Below are positions 42,464 to 51,339 of a DNA stretch of 64,000 nucleotides, piece after piece. A program made the position numbers and the translations under genes. Numbering within the stretch: position 1 is the first letter of the stretch; the number at the start of each line of letters is the position of its first letter. The notes beneath the pieces were generated by a model. The model was given only the letters and a program-made list of their open reading frames with translations. It was not told the origin of the DNA and ran no database searches. Origin of the DNA: Bacteroidales bacterium UBA5326 (lineage in GTDB: Bacteria > Bacteroidota > Bacteroidia > Bacteroidales > UBA932); NCBI GenBank assembly GCA_002408205.1, contig DHQY01000002.1, forward strand, positions 1 through 64,000, in the 5' to 3' direction.

Positions 42464-43396
42464 TCATGCCTTTTCTAATAGATCACATTTATACAAGGTC
42501 GAGCTATAAACTTCACAACTAGGCAATATTTTTTTAATTTTTCGATAGAATGACTTTCGTTCCAGTTCATCATATTGCTTATATTCAGATTGTCTTGGAT
42601 CAAGATAATCATAAGGAGGCAATGGTGCTATAACCACTCTTTTTATTATTGATTTAATATCAAGGGGAATAGAAATAGTATTTTTTGAGGTCTCATATAA
42701 TCCAATTTCTTTTACAAGAAATATTCGAATTTCGCTTTCATATTGAAAGGATACCCTTTTTAAACACATCAAAGACAGGTAATTATCATTTGTAAAGGGA
42801 AACGTAAAAAATTGCTCTTTGAAGGATGGGAACTTGTCTGTATGTAATTCCTCAATTTCATTTCTTCCAAAGTCATAAATCATCTTACCAATATAGATCT
42901 TGAAACTACGTTCTTTTGCCAATTCATTTAATTGAGATAACAAGTTTTCTGTGTTAAGACTAATACGTAATCCTTTTTCCTTTTGATTATTGATATATAT
43001 CTTCCATGCTGCATCTTCATTTTCTTGAGTATTCTCCGTTGTACACATACATGCAATTTCTGGTCTGTTATAATTATAAGCAGTGTAATCTGTATTAAGA
43101 AACCGATATTCAAATGGATCAGGCCATAAAATTGGAGAAACGAAAACGAGGATATTCTTTTCAATATACTGAACGAATGAACTATATGTAATGTATTTAT
43201 AAAGGTATTTTGGCTCTTTATAACCATTTAACAAAAAGATATTCTCAAATTTTTCATGCCGTTCTGAGTAGGCCTTGGGATCAACGAGATGGGATAGTGT
43301 CTCGGTTAGTTTTATTAAATCTTTCTCTGAAAGCTTTTTTTTATACATAGAATTCACCATTCTATCTGTTTCTTTTATACTAAATCGGCTTGGCAT
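42464..43396 (-). CDS. DUF2971 domain-containing protein
   Basis: A 310-residue soluble protein. YLYKYITYSSFVQYIEKNIL and FVSPILWPDPFEYRF give the DUF2971 start, where a Tyr-rich motif is followed by a DPFE box. ACMCTTENTQENEDAAWKIY and a later SFQYESEIRIFL fit the rest of the family. The family has no proven activity; members are often found in variable or defence-rich islands. Base composition is much more AT-rich than in neighbouring genes and the gene stands alone beside a MITE-like repeat, which suggests acquisition by transfer. Confidence 0.8.
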   Translation of the reverse strand: MPSRFSIKETDRMVNSMYKKKLSEKDLIKLTETLSHLVDPKAYSERHEKFENIFLLNGYKEPKYLYKYITYSSFVQYIEKNILVFVSPILWPDPFEYRFLNTDYTAYNYNRPEIACMCTTENTQENEDAAWKIYINNQKEKGLRISLNTENLLSQLNELAKERSFKIYIGKMIYDFGRNEIEELHTDKFPSFKEQFFTFPFTNDNYLSLMCLKRVSFQYESEIRIFLVKEIGLYETSKNTISIPLDIKSIIKRVVIAPLPPYDYLDPRQSEYKQYDELERKSFYRKIKKILPSCEVYSSTLYKCDLLEKA

Positions 43397-43433
43397 AGAT
43401 ATTATGATTCTTGTAGTTCAAACTTTTATTTTT

Positions 43434-43479
43434 CCACAGATGCAAACAGAAGTTATTTTCACTTGATTTGAATCTGTGG
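43434..43479. repeat. inverted repeat upstream of the DUF2971 gene
   Basis: CCACAGATGCAA (43434-43445) pairs with TTGAATCTGTGG (43468-43479) at 11 of 12 positions, 38 bases before the DUF2971 start codon on the minus strand. It may be an operator, an attenuator-like hairpin or a scar. The surrounding 43397-43662 gap has no convincing gene. Confidence 0.5.
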
Positions 43480-43662
43480 CGCATATTCAATAGACAAATA
43501 GGTATATATGGAATGGCAAAAAACTGCCTATAACCTTTTCTTCCGTAATTTTCAGCGGATTTCTAGATGTTTCCCGTGTGATTCTTTTCTACATGAGAGT
43601 TCGAAGTTATTTGGTATCTATAATTCTCTTCTTCCATCTTTGAATAACCCATATGTTGTCAT

Positions 43663-44517
43663 TTATGCCCCCGGCAGCACTAAATTGAGCAGGTAGCCCA
43701 CAAGGAAGGAGAAGGCGGCGACGCCCAGGCTGATGCCGGCCATTTCCAGGAACCGCGATTTGAAGTTCAGGTCTTTGGCCGTGGCCAGGTAATAATTAAA
43801 GCAGAAGATAATAAGGATGGCAATGAGCAGTGTCAGGCCCAGTGCCGCGAATTTGCCCGGTATGAGCAGGAACGGTAAGATTAAAAGTATGACCGTGAAG
43901 AAATAGGAGATACCCGTATACAGGGCAGATTTTTTTGCCGCGGTATTGCCTTCCGCCCGGGACGATAAATAATCAGAAGCGGCCATGGAAAAGGCCGCCG
44001 AGATTCCCGTCACCAGACCCGCTACACTGATAATACGGGTATCGCCCAGGGTGAGCGTGAATCCCGCCAGGGCGCCCGTCAGTTCCACCAGGGCATCGTT
44101 CAGACCCAGCACAATGGAGCCCACGTATTGCAGTTTTTCTTCATTCAGCATTCCCAGGATCTCTTGTTCATGAGCTTTTTCTTCCATAGCCAACTGGCGT
44201 GCCTCGGGGAACATTTCGTGAAGGGATTCGTAACGGGCCGAGCCGGTGCCTTCGCGCTTTTCCATTTGTTTGAGTACAAACGTCATACCCAGCAGACGCG
44301 CCAGGAAGGTGGTTTTGCGGATACGCCAACGGTCGGGTTTGATCCTTATGCCCGTTTTGGTTTCCCAGAATCGGGCGTGCTCAAGTTCCTGGGCAGCAAT
44401 CTGCCGCAAAAGACCCGCATTCCCCGGGTCTTTCGCGCGTTCCGCCAATTTCAGGTAAATATAATGTTCGGTAATTTCCAGTTTTTGCGCCAGCAGCGCG
44501 GGTTGTGTCGTTTTCAT
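43663..44517 (-). CDS. ferritin-like plus VIT1/CCC1 membrane protein (MbfA-like)
   Basis: A 284-residue protein in two parts. Residues 1-135 form a rubrerythrin/ferritin-like four-helix domain with Glu/His iron ligands (LEITEHYIYLKLAE, AAQELEHARFW, MEEKAHEQEIL). Residues 140-284 form the five-helix VIT1/CCC1 transporter (GSIVLGLNDALVELTGALAG). This layout is that of MbfA, an iron and peroxide-stress exporter. ATG 44517 is chosen because upstream residues are not family-like, and a -7 box sits 3 bases before it. It is divergent from a TonB receptor that might import iron, which is inference. Confidence 0.88.
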   Translation of the reverse strand: MKTTQPALLAQKLEITEHYIYLKLAERAKDPGNAGLLRQIAAQELEHARFWETKTGIRIKPDRWRIRKTTFLARLLGMTFVLKQMEKREGTGSARYESLHEMFPEARQLAMEEKAHEQEILGMLNEEKLQYVGSIVLGLNDALVELTGALAGFTLTLGDTRIISVAGLVTGISAAFSMAASDYLSSRAEGNTAAKKSALYTGISYFFTVILLILPFLLIPGKFAALGLTLLIAILIIFCFNYYLATAKDLNFKSRFLEMAGISLGVAAFSFLVGYLLNLVLPGA

Positions 44518-44520
44518 AAA

Positions 44521-44528
44521 CAAAAATA
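44521..44528 (-). promoter_or_regulatory. TAnnTTTG box for the MbfA-like gene
   Basis: On the minus strand TATTTTTG ends 3 bases before the ATG at 44517, predicting a leaderless transcript. Confidence 0.5.
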
Positions 44529-44547
44529 CGAATTCTGTTGAAACACG

Positions 44548-44555
44548 TATCTTTG
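44548..44555 (+). promoter_or_regulatory. TAnnTTTG box for the TonB receptor gene
   Basis: TATCTTTG lies 29 bases before the ATG at 44585. No -33 TTTG is present at normal spacing. Confidence 0.5.
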
Positions 44556-44584
44556 TCGGCTCAATGAAGTAAGAAGAGGCTGTT

Positions 44585-46546
44585 ATGAAGATTGAAGTGT
44601 TGAATAGGTTTCTGGTCACTGCCTGGACTGTATTGCTGTTTTTTATCCCGGGGAAAAGCATCGTTTATGCCCGAGCCCAGTCCGATACTACACAGCAGGT
44701 TAATCTTTCCCAGGTTGAGATCGTTGCCCGGCGCCAGGAAGTATATTCTGCCCTTGCCAGAGTGGTTACAGTGGTGACAAAAGAAGAAATACAAAACGCA
44801 CCCGTAAAGACGTTGTCCGATCTGTTACGTTATATACCCGGTGTTGATATCCGTCAGCGGGGTACCAATGGGGTACAGGCCGATATAAACATGCGGGGCG
44901 GTACATTTGACCAAATGCTCGTGCTGCTGAACGGGATAAATATATCGGACCCGCAAACCGGCCATTACGCGCTCGATATTCCCGTGGATCTGTCATCCAT
45001 AGACCGGATTGAAGTGCTGCAGGGCCCCGGCTCACGGGAACTCGGTCCCAATGCGTTCAGTGGGGCGGTAAACATAATAACAGGCTCGTCCGAAACAAGC
45101 CGCGTTGGGGTGGGGATTTCCGGCGGTTCATACGGATTTCTTTCACAGGAAGCCGGCGGCACACTGGTCTCGGGGCCGGTAACTGCCTTTGCCTCGGCCT
45201 CTCACAGCCGCTCGGAAGGCTATATGGAAGACACCGATTTTGGGATCACCAATGTTTTCGGTCAGGTAAAAATACGAACCGGGCAATCGGGCCGGATTAA
45301 TTTGCAGGGCGGGTTCCAGGACAAGGACTACGGCGCCTACGGGTTTTATTCGCTCAATCCTTTGTATGCCAACGAATACGAAGCTACCAAAACTTTTTTC
45401 GGATCGGCGTCGTTCTCTACAACCATAAAGCGTTTGAGCGTTGAAAGCAAAGTATACTGGCGCAAGCATCACGACCGTTTTGAGTTATTCCGCGATTACC
45501 GGGAGGCCTATCCGGGTTATACGCACAATTACCACCTGACCCGGGTGGCCGGAGTTTCCCAAACGGCTTCGCTGGTGTCTTTTTTGGGTAAAACCACGAT
45601 GGGTGTGGATTACCGGAACGAGCATATTTTCAGTAATGCATTGGGTGAAGTCATGGCAGACGGCGTTCCGGTGCCGTTCGAACCCGACAGTATCTTTTTT
45701 ACCCGGGACAAGCGAAGGCAAAATGTGAACGGCTTCGTAAGCCATGCCCTGTATTTCAATAAATTTTCAGCTTCGGTGGGTGTTCTGGGTAATTATTGCG
45801 ACCACTTCGGTTCGAATTTTTATTTCGGGGCCGATCTGGGTTATGCTTTTAACAGTTATTGGAGTCTGTATGCTTCTGTCAACCAGTCTCTGCGCCTGCC
45901 AACATTTACGGATCTGTATCTGAATAATACCACTCAGGAAGGGAATCCCAATCTCAAACCGGAAAAAGCCATAACTTACGAAGCCGGGGTGAAATACCGC
46001 CATCACAGATGGAATGCCGGTGTGTTGGGCTATTATCGTATGGGACGTGACATTATTGACTGGGTGAAATACAGCAGTTCCGACGTTCGGTTTACGGCGG
46101 TAAATCATGCCCGGATCAATGCGCTGGGAACGGAAATGTTCCTGGAATACCTGTCGCAGACCATGCTGCAACGGATTAAACTTGCCTATTCTTTTCTAAC
46201 GCAGGATAAGACATCGGAAGAATACGATTCAAAATATGCCCTGGATTATCTTAAACACAAACTTACGCTGAATATAGATCATATAATTTACAAAGAATTC
46301 AGTGCCTCCTGGAGGCTCAGTATCTCAGACAGGGCCGGGAATTTTACCAATGCGTCCAATTTGCCCGAGAATTACCGTCCGTTTTTTCTTACCGACCTGC
46401 GCGTGCAATGGCAAAAAGGAGGCGTTACCATTTTCTGTGATATCAATAATCTTTTTAATACATCTTATGCAGATTACGGAGGTATAATTCAGCCGGGGAT
46501 ATGGATTAAATCCGGAATAAAAATAGTATATTTACCTCAGATTTAA
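44585..46546 (+). CDS. TonB-dependent outer-membrane receptor
   Basis: A 653-residue receptor of the BtuB/FepA size class, not a SusC. A signal peptide (to about residue 32) is followed by the TonB-box-like VNLSQVEIVARR, a plug domain (LSDLLRYIPGVDIRQRG, NGINISDPQTGHYALDIP, IDRIEVLQGPGSRELGPNA) and a 22-strand barrel. The last segment has the receptor-type DINNLFNTSYADYGG and an aromatic C-terminal strand. The substrate is unknown: iron chelate or cobalamin are usual. It is followed 19 bases later by a small secreted protein gene and is divergent from an iron-related gene. Confidence 0.94.
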   Translation: MKIEVLNRFLVTAWTVLLFFIPGKSIVYARAQSDTTQQVNLSQVEIVARRQEVYSALARVVTVVTKEEIQNAPVKTLSDLLRYIPGVDIRQRGTNGVQADINMRGGTFDQMLVLLNGINISDPQTGHYALDIPVDLSSIDRIEVLQGPGSRELGPNAFSGAVNIITGSSETSRVGVGISGGSYGFLSQEAGGTLVSGPVTAFASASHSRSEGYMEDTDFGITNVFGQVKIRTGQSGRINLQGGFQDKDYGAYGFYSLNPLYANEYEATKTFFGSASFSTTIKRLSVESKVYWRKHHDRFELFRDYREAYPGYTHNYHLTRVAGVSQTASLVSFLGKTTMGVDYRNEHIFSNALGEVMADGVPVPFEPDSIFFTRDKRRQNVNGFVSHALYFNKFSASVGVLGNYCDHFGSNFYFGADLGYAFNSYWSLYASVNQSLRLPTFTDLYLNNTTQEGNPNLKPEKAITYEAGVKYRHHRWNAGVLGYYRMGRDIIDWVKYSSSDVRFTAVNHARINALGTEMFLEYLSQTMLQRIKLAYSFLTQDKTSEEYDSKYALDYLKHKLTLNIDHIIYKEFSASWRLSISDRAGNFTNASNLPENYRPFFLTDLRVQWQKGGVTIFCDINNLFNTSYADYGGIIQPGIWIKSGIKIVYLPQI

Positions 46547-46565
46547 CCAACCTAATGAAAGCATT

Positions 46566-47201
46566 ATGAGAAAATTAATGATTGTCTCCATTTTATGCGC
46601 CATTCCTGTTGGGCTGGCTGCTCAGACAAATTTTGACTACATTAAAACCCTCGGGAAAAGAGGTGAATATGTTACCGTAATGAATGTAACCTCCTCCGCT
46701 GTCGAATACAAAAATTCATACGGTGTGACTAAAACGGTTCCTGTTAATGAAGTGGAATTCGTTGAGTACGACGGAAAGGTTGCTTATTATAAATACAACA
46801 AAAAAGAGAACGACGTTAATGACGAGTATCTGGAACGGGTCTCCCGCCGCGATCCCGAGAAACTGTTGGGAAAAGGCGCCCGGGTATATGTCCCGCTTGT
46901 TTACGGAGATGACCGCTGGAGTATTATGGGTTGCATTAATACCAGAAAGTTACTGGTTGAGGACCATTCAAAATTCTGGAAGCTGGTAGATACCGAATAC
47001 GAAGCCGAGATTATTCTGTATTATGTGGTGGATTACGACGGCGACGAACTTTCACATTACTATGTTGTAGAAACACGCGGCGGCGATACCATCTATAAAT
47101 CTGACGTAGAGGAAATTGACGGTGAATGGAGGGCCACCTGGGAAGAAAGCGCGGACCATGTGGAGGACCTTTTGGACAGCATGATCAAAGATATCGACTA
47201 G
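46566..47201 (+). CDS. secreted protein of unknown function
   Basis: A 211-residue exported protein. The signal peptide is clear (residues 1-20, IVSILCAIPVGLAAQ). The mature part has a lysine/tyrosine-rich N-terminal beta region (YKNSYGVTKTVPVNEVEFVEY) and an acidic C-terminal half (WEESADHVEDLLDSMIKDID). No Cys pair, lipobox or known motif is seen. It follows the TonB receptor closely and is probably cotranscribed. It converges with the nitroreductase gene, overlapping 4 bases at the stops. Confidence 0.8.
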   Translation: MRKLMIVSILCAIPVGLAAQTNFDYIKTLGKRGEYVTVMNVTSSAVEYKNSYGVTKTVPVNEVEFVEYDGKVAYYKYNKKENDVNDEYLERVSRRDPEKLLGKGARVYVPLVYGDDRWSIMGCINTRKLLVEDHSKFWKLVDTEYEAEIILYYVVDYDGDELSHYYVVETRGGDTIYKSDVEEIDGEWRATWEESADHVEDLLDSMIKDID

Positions 47202-47746
47202 CCTAACCCTTTCCTGTATTTATTCCAACTGCTTATCTCTTCCAGGGATTTGCGGTTTTTTGCCCTGACGGGAGCTTCAGAGTAACCTAAAGAGACAATG
47301 AGCGGTACGCGTCTTTTTTTATCAATACCCAGTATTTCCTTCAGCCGCTTTTCGTCGAACCAGCCTATGATACAGGTTCCCAATCCCAGTTCTGTCGCCT
47401 GGAGGCAAAACTGATTCACGGCAATGCCTGTATCGTAGTGACAGAATTCCTTATCTTTGAGCATTCCGCCTACAGAGGAGAGGATGTTCTCTTTCTCCAG
47501 TACAATCACTACCAACACGGGGGCCTGATAAGTAAACTTATTCATGCCCAGGCTGGCCGAGCACCCGGCCACCTGATCCCTGAGCCCGGGGTCGTCCACG
47601 ACAATAAATTTCCAGGGTTGCGAATTATTGGCCGAGGGGGACAATCTGGCCGCCTCGAGGCACCGGATGATTTTCTCCTTTTCTACCGGCCGGGCCAGGT
47701 AGCTTCGGGCACTTTGGCGTTGTTTTATCAATTCAGCGAAACTCAT
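47198..47746 (-). CDS. nitroreductase family protein
   Basis: A 182-residue flavin-dependent oxidoreductase. LIKQRQSARSYLARPVEKE, ARLSPSANNSQPWKFIVV (FMN phosphate-binding region) and LGLGTCIIGWFDE, followed by LIVSLGYSE, are nitroreductase hallmarks. These enzymes reduce nitro groups or quinones with NAD(P)H; the substrate here is open. It is the last gene of an apparent operon with the Ntn hydrolase (10-base gap) and the AlkD-like gene. Confidence 0.92.
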   Translation of the reverse strand: MSFAELIKQRQSARSYLARPVEKEKIIRCLEAARLSPSANNSQPWKFIVVDDPGLRDQVAGCSASLGMNKFTYQAPVLVVIVLEKENILSSVGGMLKDKEFCHYDTGIAVNQFCLQATELGLGTCIIGWFDEKRLKEILGIDKKRRVPLIVSLGYSEAPVRAKNRKSLEEISSWNKYRKGLG

Positions 47747-47756
47747 AACAGCGTTA

Positions 47757-48812
47757 TTATTTTTTGCAACGGGTTGTTTCCGGATAATTTACAAGACCTT
47801 CACGATAGGCGACCGGGATGTTTTTTAGAAACTCCACCTGATTAAAAACAAGGTCAATCAACTGCCGGTTTGCTTCTGAAGAATACGTTTCAAAGGCAGG
47901 CAGTCCACCGGTCATATTGGCGTCGATATTGGTATACAGGCAGGGTGTCTGGCAGGAAAAATCGAATTGTGACAAGGTAACGTTCCTGACTGAACGGTTT
48001 GCCTGCGTCTTATAATATATGGCCATGTGTGCAATGTCATAGACAATACTCCAGCGGGTATGCGTCCCCTGACTTACACTGTCGAGAATGGCAAATGAAT
48101 AATCAATAACAGGTTCTTGGTTGTATTCATTCACCATCCGGGCTGCTGTGGCAAAGCGGTTGAGGGATGACCGAGTGTAAGGAGTGGCCTCATCCTGGCC
48201 GCCCGAAAGAGTTCCGTTAACAAACGCCAGGGATTTTTCATACGAATCGTTGGACAGAGCACTATACGGCATAGAGGTTTCTGTGTGTACTGTCCTTTGT
48301 CCGTTAATAAATTCTATGGTTGCCATGTTTCCGGATTTGTCACAGACCAGGAAATGAAGCGGAGCGGTAGATTGCGTGGAAAGACGCACAACGGAGTCGC
48401 TGGCCAGCACTTCTTCCAGAGTGGCCGAGTTATCCAGTTGATACTGGATCCATTGAAGTTCCGTAAGGCCGAACCGCTGGTCGGGGACCGGATATACGGT
48501 CCCGTCCAGCCACATCTGTTCAATAACCAGGCCGGCTTCATTCATACCGCCGTAAGGAAATTCGCGCCCAATCTGATTGAACGTTATACTCCCGTATTCC
48601 GACACCCATTCCAGCGGTTTCTCGGGCGGACGAACAAAAGCGGTTTTAACCATATTGCGCTTGTTGACTATTACATGGCCACACCCCGAGGGAAAGTCAA
48701 AGTTCCTGCCAAAAACCAGGTCATTCCGGCTTTTAATACAAAATGTGGTGCAGGCGTTGCCTTCAGTTGCACCCAGCAACAGAAACAGCAGGAGAATTAC
48801 TGTTTTTTTCAT
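47757..48812 (-). CDS. Ntn-type linear amide C-N hydrolase (choloylglycine hydrolase-like)
   Basis: A 351-residue exported amidase. After signal peptide residues 1-20 the mature protein would begin with Cys21 (CTTFC), the nucleophile of the Ntn fold. The next conserved segment is VFGRNFDFPSG. A central MNEAGLVIEQMWLD region is also family-like. Homologues include bile salt hydrolases and penicillin V acylases, but many Bacteroidota members act on other linear amides. Signal cleavage directly before the catalytic Cys is usual in this group. The substrate cannot be assigned. Confidence 0.88.
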   Translation of the reverse strand: MKKTVILLLFLLLGATEGNACTTFCIKSRNDLVFGRNFDFPSGCGHVIVNKRNMVKTAFVRPPEKPLEWVSEYGSITFNQIGREFPYGGMNEAGLVIEQMWLDGTVYPVPDQRFGLTELQWIQYQLDNSATLEEVLASDSVVRLSTQSTAPLHFLVCDKSGNMATIEFINGQRTVHTETSMPYSALSNDSYEKSLAFVNGTLSGGQDEATPYTRSSLNRFATAARMVNEYNQEPVIDYSFAILDSVSQGTHTRWSIVYDIAHMAIYYKTQANRSVRNVTLSQFDFSCQTPCLYTNIDANMTGGLPAFETYSSEANRQLIDLVFNQVEFLKNIPVAYREGLVNYPETTRCKK

Positions 48813-48815
48813 TGT

Positions 48816-49520
48816 TTATTTAGCCATAGCGGCTTTTTTGAATTCAGCGGGCATTTTTTCAATAGCATAACGTAAAGCAGTGCGGGGCATTTTCGTTTTA
48901 TGGCTTTGAACGAACTCAAAGACAGATAGACAGTCGGCGTCGGCTGCTGCTTTCAACAGCCAGCCATAGCCTTTTTGTACCAGATCGTCTTTGTCTTCAA
49001 GCAGAAGCAACGCAATATCAAAAATATCGTCATGGAACAAACCTTTCCGGGCGGGAATAATAAGCGTTACGGCTGCGGCCCGGCGCATCCAGCGGTTTGG
49101 CGAAAGGGCAAATGTTTTAAGTTCTTGTACGAACCCGGGATACATTTCCATAAAAGTGCCGACCGTATGATTACACAGGGTGTCGCACGTAGCCCAATTG
49201 GTTACATAATGGGCAATCCATTTTTCAAACACGTGAAAATCATCCGGTTCGTATTGGGTATGAACGGCATAGGACCAGTTGCAGGCTACAAAGGCTTCTT
49301 CCAGATACCCGGACTCCCAGAGCGTATCGCACAGCGCAAAGACGGCCGGCTTCCCGCTTTTTTCCAACGAGCGGAAAAAGGTTTTGCTTATTTTGTTGAC
49401 AGCAGGTACGCTTACGCCGTATGTGCGTATCGCTTCTTTGAAAAAATGCTGACCGGTGGACAGCGTTTTTTCATCTACGTTGTTTTTCAGCTCCTGCCGC
49501 AGATTTTCAAGTAGTTCCAT
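48816..49520 (-). CDS. DNA alkylation repair protein (AlkD-like, HEAT-repeat)
   Basis: A 234-residue all-helical protein of the AlkD superfamily: FKEAIRTYGVSVPAVNKISK near the start, SGYLEEAFVACNWSY, HYVTNWATCDTLCNHTVG and RWMRRAAAVTLI are conserved. AlkD excises N3- and N7-alkylpurines using HEAT repeats. The Trp and Asp in NWATCD correspond to key residues of the binding cleft. A perfect -7 box lies 4 bases before the ATG. It leads the operon with the Ntn hydrolase (3-base gap) and nitroreductase. Confidence 0.9.
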   Translation of the reverse strand: MELLENLRQELKNNVDEKTLSTGQHFFKEAIRTYGVSVPAVNKISKTFFRSLEKSGKPAVFALCDTLWESGYLEEAFVACNWSYAVHTQYEPDDFHVFEKWIAHYVTNWATCDTLCNHTVGTFMEMYPGFVQELKTFALSPNRWMRRAAAVTLIIPARKGLFHDDIFDIALLLLEDKDDLVQKGYGWLLKAAADADCLSVFEFVQSHKTKMPRTALRYAIEKMPAEFKKAAMAK

Positions 49521-49524
49521 AATG

Positions 49525-49532
49525 CAAACATA
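49525..49532 (-). promoter_or_regulatory. TAnnTTTG box for the AlkD-like gene
   Basis: On the minus strand TATGTTTG ends 4 bases before the ATG at 49520. No -33 TTTG is seen at standard spacing. Confidence 0.55.
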
Positions 49533-49537
49533 GTAAT

Positions 49538-50659
49538 TTACAACAGAAAATCTTCCATATTACCAGGAGAGATCACTGAGAATCTGCTACCCGGATAATT
49601 TACTAAAAATTGCCTGGGTATTTTTAATGTGGCCGATGGATTCCATTTGAATTCGTATGCAAGTATTTGTCCGTCTCCTTCTTCTATATAGTCAATTTCT
49701 TTTTGGTCTGAGGTCCGCCAAAACCAACTATGTCGCCATAATAAGTCATAGTCTATTTTTTTATGTCTTTCGGAAATGATGTAATTTTCCCACAGAGCAC
49801 CAATATCATGACGATTTTCTGCTAAAGAAAAATCGGCAATAATAGCATTGCGTATGCCATTATCGTAAAAATAGATCTTCCTGCTGCTTTTCAATTCGTT
49901 TCGCAAATTCCGGCTGAACGAGCCTAATCTGAAAATAACAAAACACTGTTCCAATAACACAATGTATTTCTCGACTGTTTTTGAATCTATACCGCATATT
50001 TGCCCCAGTTCGGAATAGGATACCTGATTCCCTATCTGAAAGGCTATGGCTTGTAAAAGTTTAAGTAATTTATCGGGCTTTTTTATATGTTCCCACATTA
50101 ATATGTCTTTATACAAATAGCTATCGGACAGTTGTTTCAAAATTTCTTTCTCATCACCAGGGTTGTTTACTACATCTGGATAATAGCCATACACCAAGCG
50201 ATGGGGTATCAGCCTTTTTTCTTCTAGTAATCCGTGATGCATAACCATTTCTGCAAAAGAAACCGGATACATTTTATATTCCCATTTTCGGCCGGTAAGA
50301 GGCTCATTTACCTGATTAGCCAGGTCGAAAGAAGAACTCCCGGTTGCAATTAGTTGTATTTCCGGTAATTCATCTGTAATCAGCTTTAATTTTGAGCCAA
50401 TATCTTTTATCTGTTGAGCTTCATCAATAACAACATATTTCTTGTTCCCGAAAATATATTTCAAACGGGTAGACGATATGTTTTCAAAAAGATTTTGTAC
50501 ATCAAATTCATCTCCATTGAGCCAGATTATTTCATCCGAACCTTTAAATAAATCTTTGATAAGTGTGGTTTTTCCAACCTGACGTGCTCCCATTAATAGG
50601 ATCGCCTTGCCTTTGTTTAGCTTATCTTTGATTGTCTTTTCGAGTAGTCTGGGTATCAT
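49538..50659 (-). CDS. AAA ATPase with DUF4143 domain
   Basis: A 373-residue protein. Residues 1-150 are an AAA_14 ATPase with Walker A GARQVGKTT, a Walker B-type YVVIDEAQQI and sensor LIATGSSSFDL. Residues 190-373 are DUF4143, with a C-terminal HSWFWRTSDQKEIDYIEE that looks like a PD-(D/E)xK nuclease-type motif and is common in the family. The function is unknown. ATG 50659 (MIPRLLEKTI) is favoured over the upstream start at 50686. Composition is more AT-rich than the flanks, as is usual for these mobile, patchily distributed genes. Confidence 0.88.
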   Translation of the reverse strand: MIPRLLEKTIKDKLNKGKAILLMGARQVGKTTLIKDLFKGSDEIIWLNGDEFDVQNLFENISSTRLKYIFGNKKYVVIDEAQQIKDIGSKLKLITDELPEIQLIATGSSSFDLANQVNEPLTGRKWEYKMYPVSFAEMVMHHGLLEEKRLIPHRLVYGYYPDVVNNPGDEKEILKQLSDSYLYKDILMWEHIKKPDKLLKLLQAIAFQIGNQVSYSELGQICGIDSKTVEKYIVLLEQCFVIFRLGSFSRNLRNELKSSRKIYFYDNGIRNAIIADFSLAENRHDIGALWENYIISERHKKIDYDLLWRHSWFWRTSDQKEIDYIEEGDGQILAYEFKWNPSATLKIPRQFLVNYPGSRFSVISPGNMEDFLL

Positions 50660-50801
50660 GTCAAATTCTTTTCTCCAAAAATACAATAATTTGGGATTTG
50701 AATCCTTAAAATATTAAATATTTCAGGAATAGGGTGCGCAAATATCCATGTTTAATTGAGCCAGCGGAAGCTAAGCGGTGCAACGGCCCGGTCATAGTCA
50801 C

Positions 50802-51302
50802 TTATATAAGACTGCGTACTACTTTGAGGGCTGCTTCGTAATCGGGTTCCATAGACACATCCGGTACATATTCAACATATTGTACAACGCCTTTGGCATC
50901 TATCACTACCGTACCACGCGCCAGCAGCCTTAGTTCTTCTATCAGGAATCCGTACCTGGTTCCAAATTCCACACTCCGATGGTCCGAAAGGGTAATCACG
51001 TTGTTGAGGCCTTCGGCGGCGCAGAAACGTTTCTGGGCAAAAGGCAGGTCGCACGAGACAGACAGGATAACCGTGTTGGTGAGTCCCGAGGCCTCGGCAT
51101 TAAAACGCCGGTTCTGTGCCTGACAGACCCCGGTGTCGATAGAAGGATAGACGGCAATCACGCGTATCTTGCCATCGTAATCGGAAAGTTTTACATTCTT
51201 AAGGGCGCCGTTCACAACGGTAAAATCGGGCGCCATAACGCCGGTCCGGATCTCAGTTCCTGACAGGCCGACGGGTTTCCCGCCAAACAATACTGTTCTC
51301 AT
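50802..51302 (-). CDS. tpx: thiol peroxidase
   Basis: A 166-residue atypical 2-Cys peroxiredoxin that reduces hydroperoxides with thioredoxin. Peroxidatic Cys60 lies in PSIDTGVCQAQNRRFN and resolving Cys94 in SCDLPFAQKRFC, the Tpx spacing. The protein is cytoplasmic. A perfect -7 box stands 4 bases before its ATG. The 140-base gap downstream to the DUF4143 gene shows nothing I can name. Confidence 0.96.
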   Translation of the reverse strand: MRTVLFGGKPVGLSGTEIRTGVMAPDFTVVNGALKNVKLSDYDGKIRVIAVYPSIDTGVCQAQNRRFNAEASGLTNTVILSVSCDLPFAQKRFCAAEGLNNVITLSDHRSVEFGTRYGFLIEELRLLARGTVVIDAKGVVQYVEYVPDVSMEPDYEAALKVVRSLI

Positions 51303-51306
51303 GTGC

Positions 51307-51314
51307 CAAATTTA
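51307..51314 (-). promoter_or_regulatory. TAnnTTTG box for tpx
   Basis: On the minus strand TAAATTTG ends 4 bases before the tpx ATG, the same arrangement as at the AlkD-like gene. Confidence 0.55.
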
Positions 51315-51339
51315 CAAAAAAATACGGTGAATCGCCAGG

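Noticed and set aside
42464..43396. Described defence system at the DUF2971 gene
   Set aside because: There is no restriction, CBASS, toxin-antitoxin or similar partner gene beside it; base composition alone is not enough to call defence.
43508..43696. 62-codon open frame between the DUF2971 and MbfA-like genes
   Set aside because: AT-rich, no ribosome site, no motif, and it runs into the end of the next gene.
49538..50659. Insertion sequence or transposase at the AT-rich DUF4143 gene
   Set aside because: The protein is an AAA ATPase with DUF4143 and not a transposase, and no terminal inverted repeats are visible around it.
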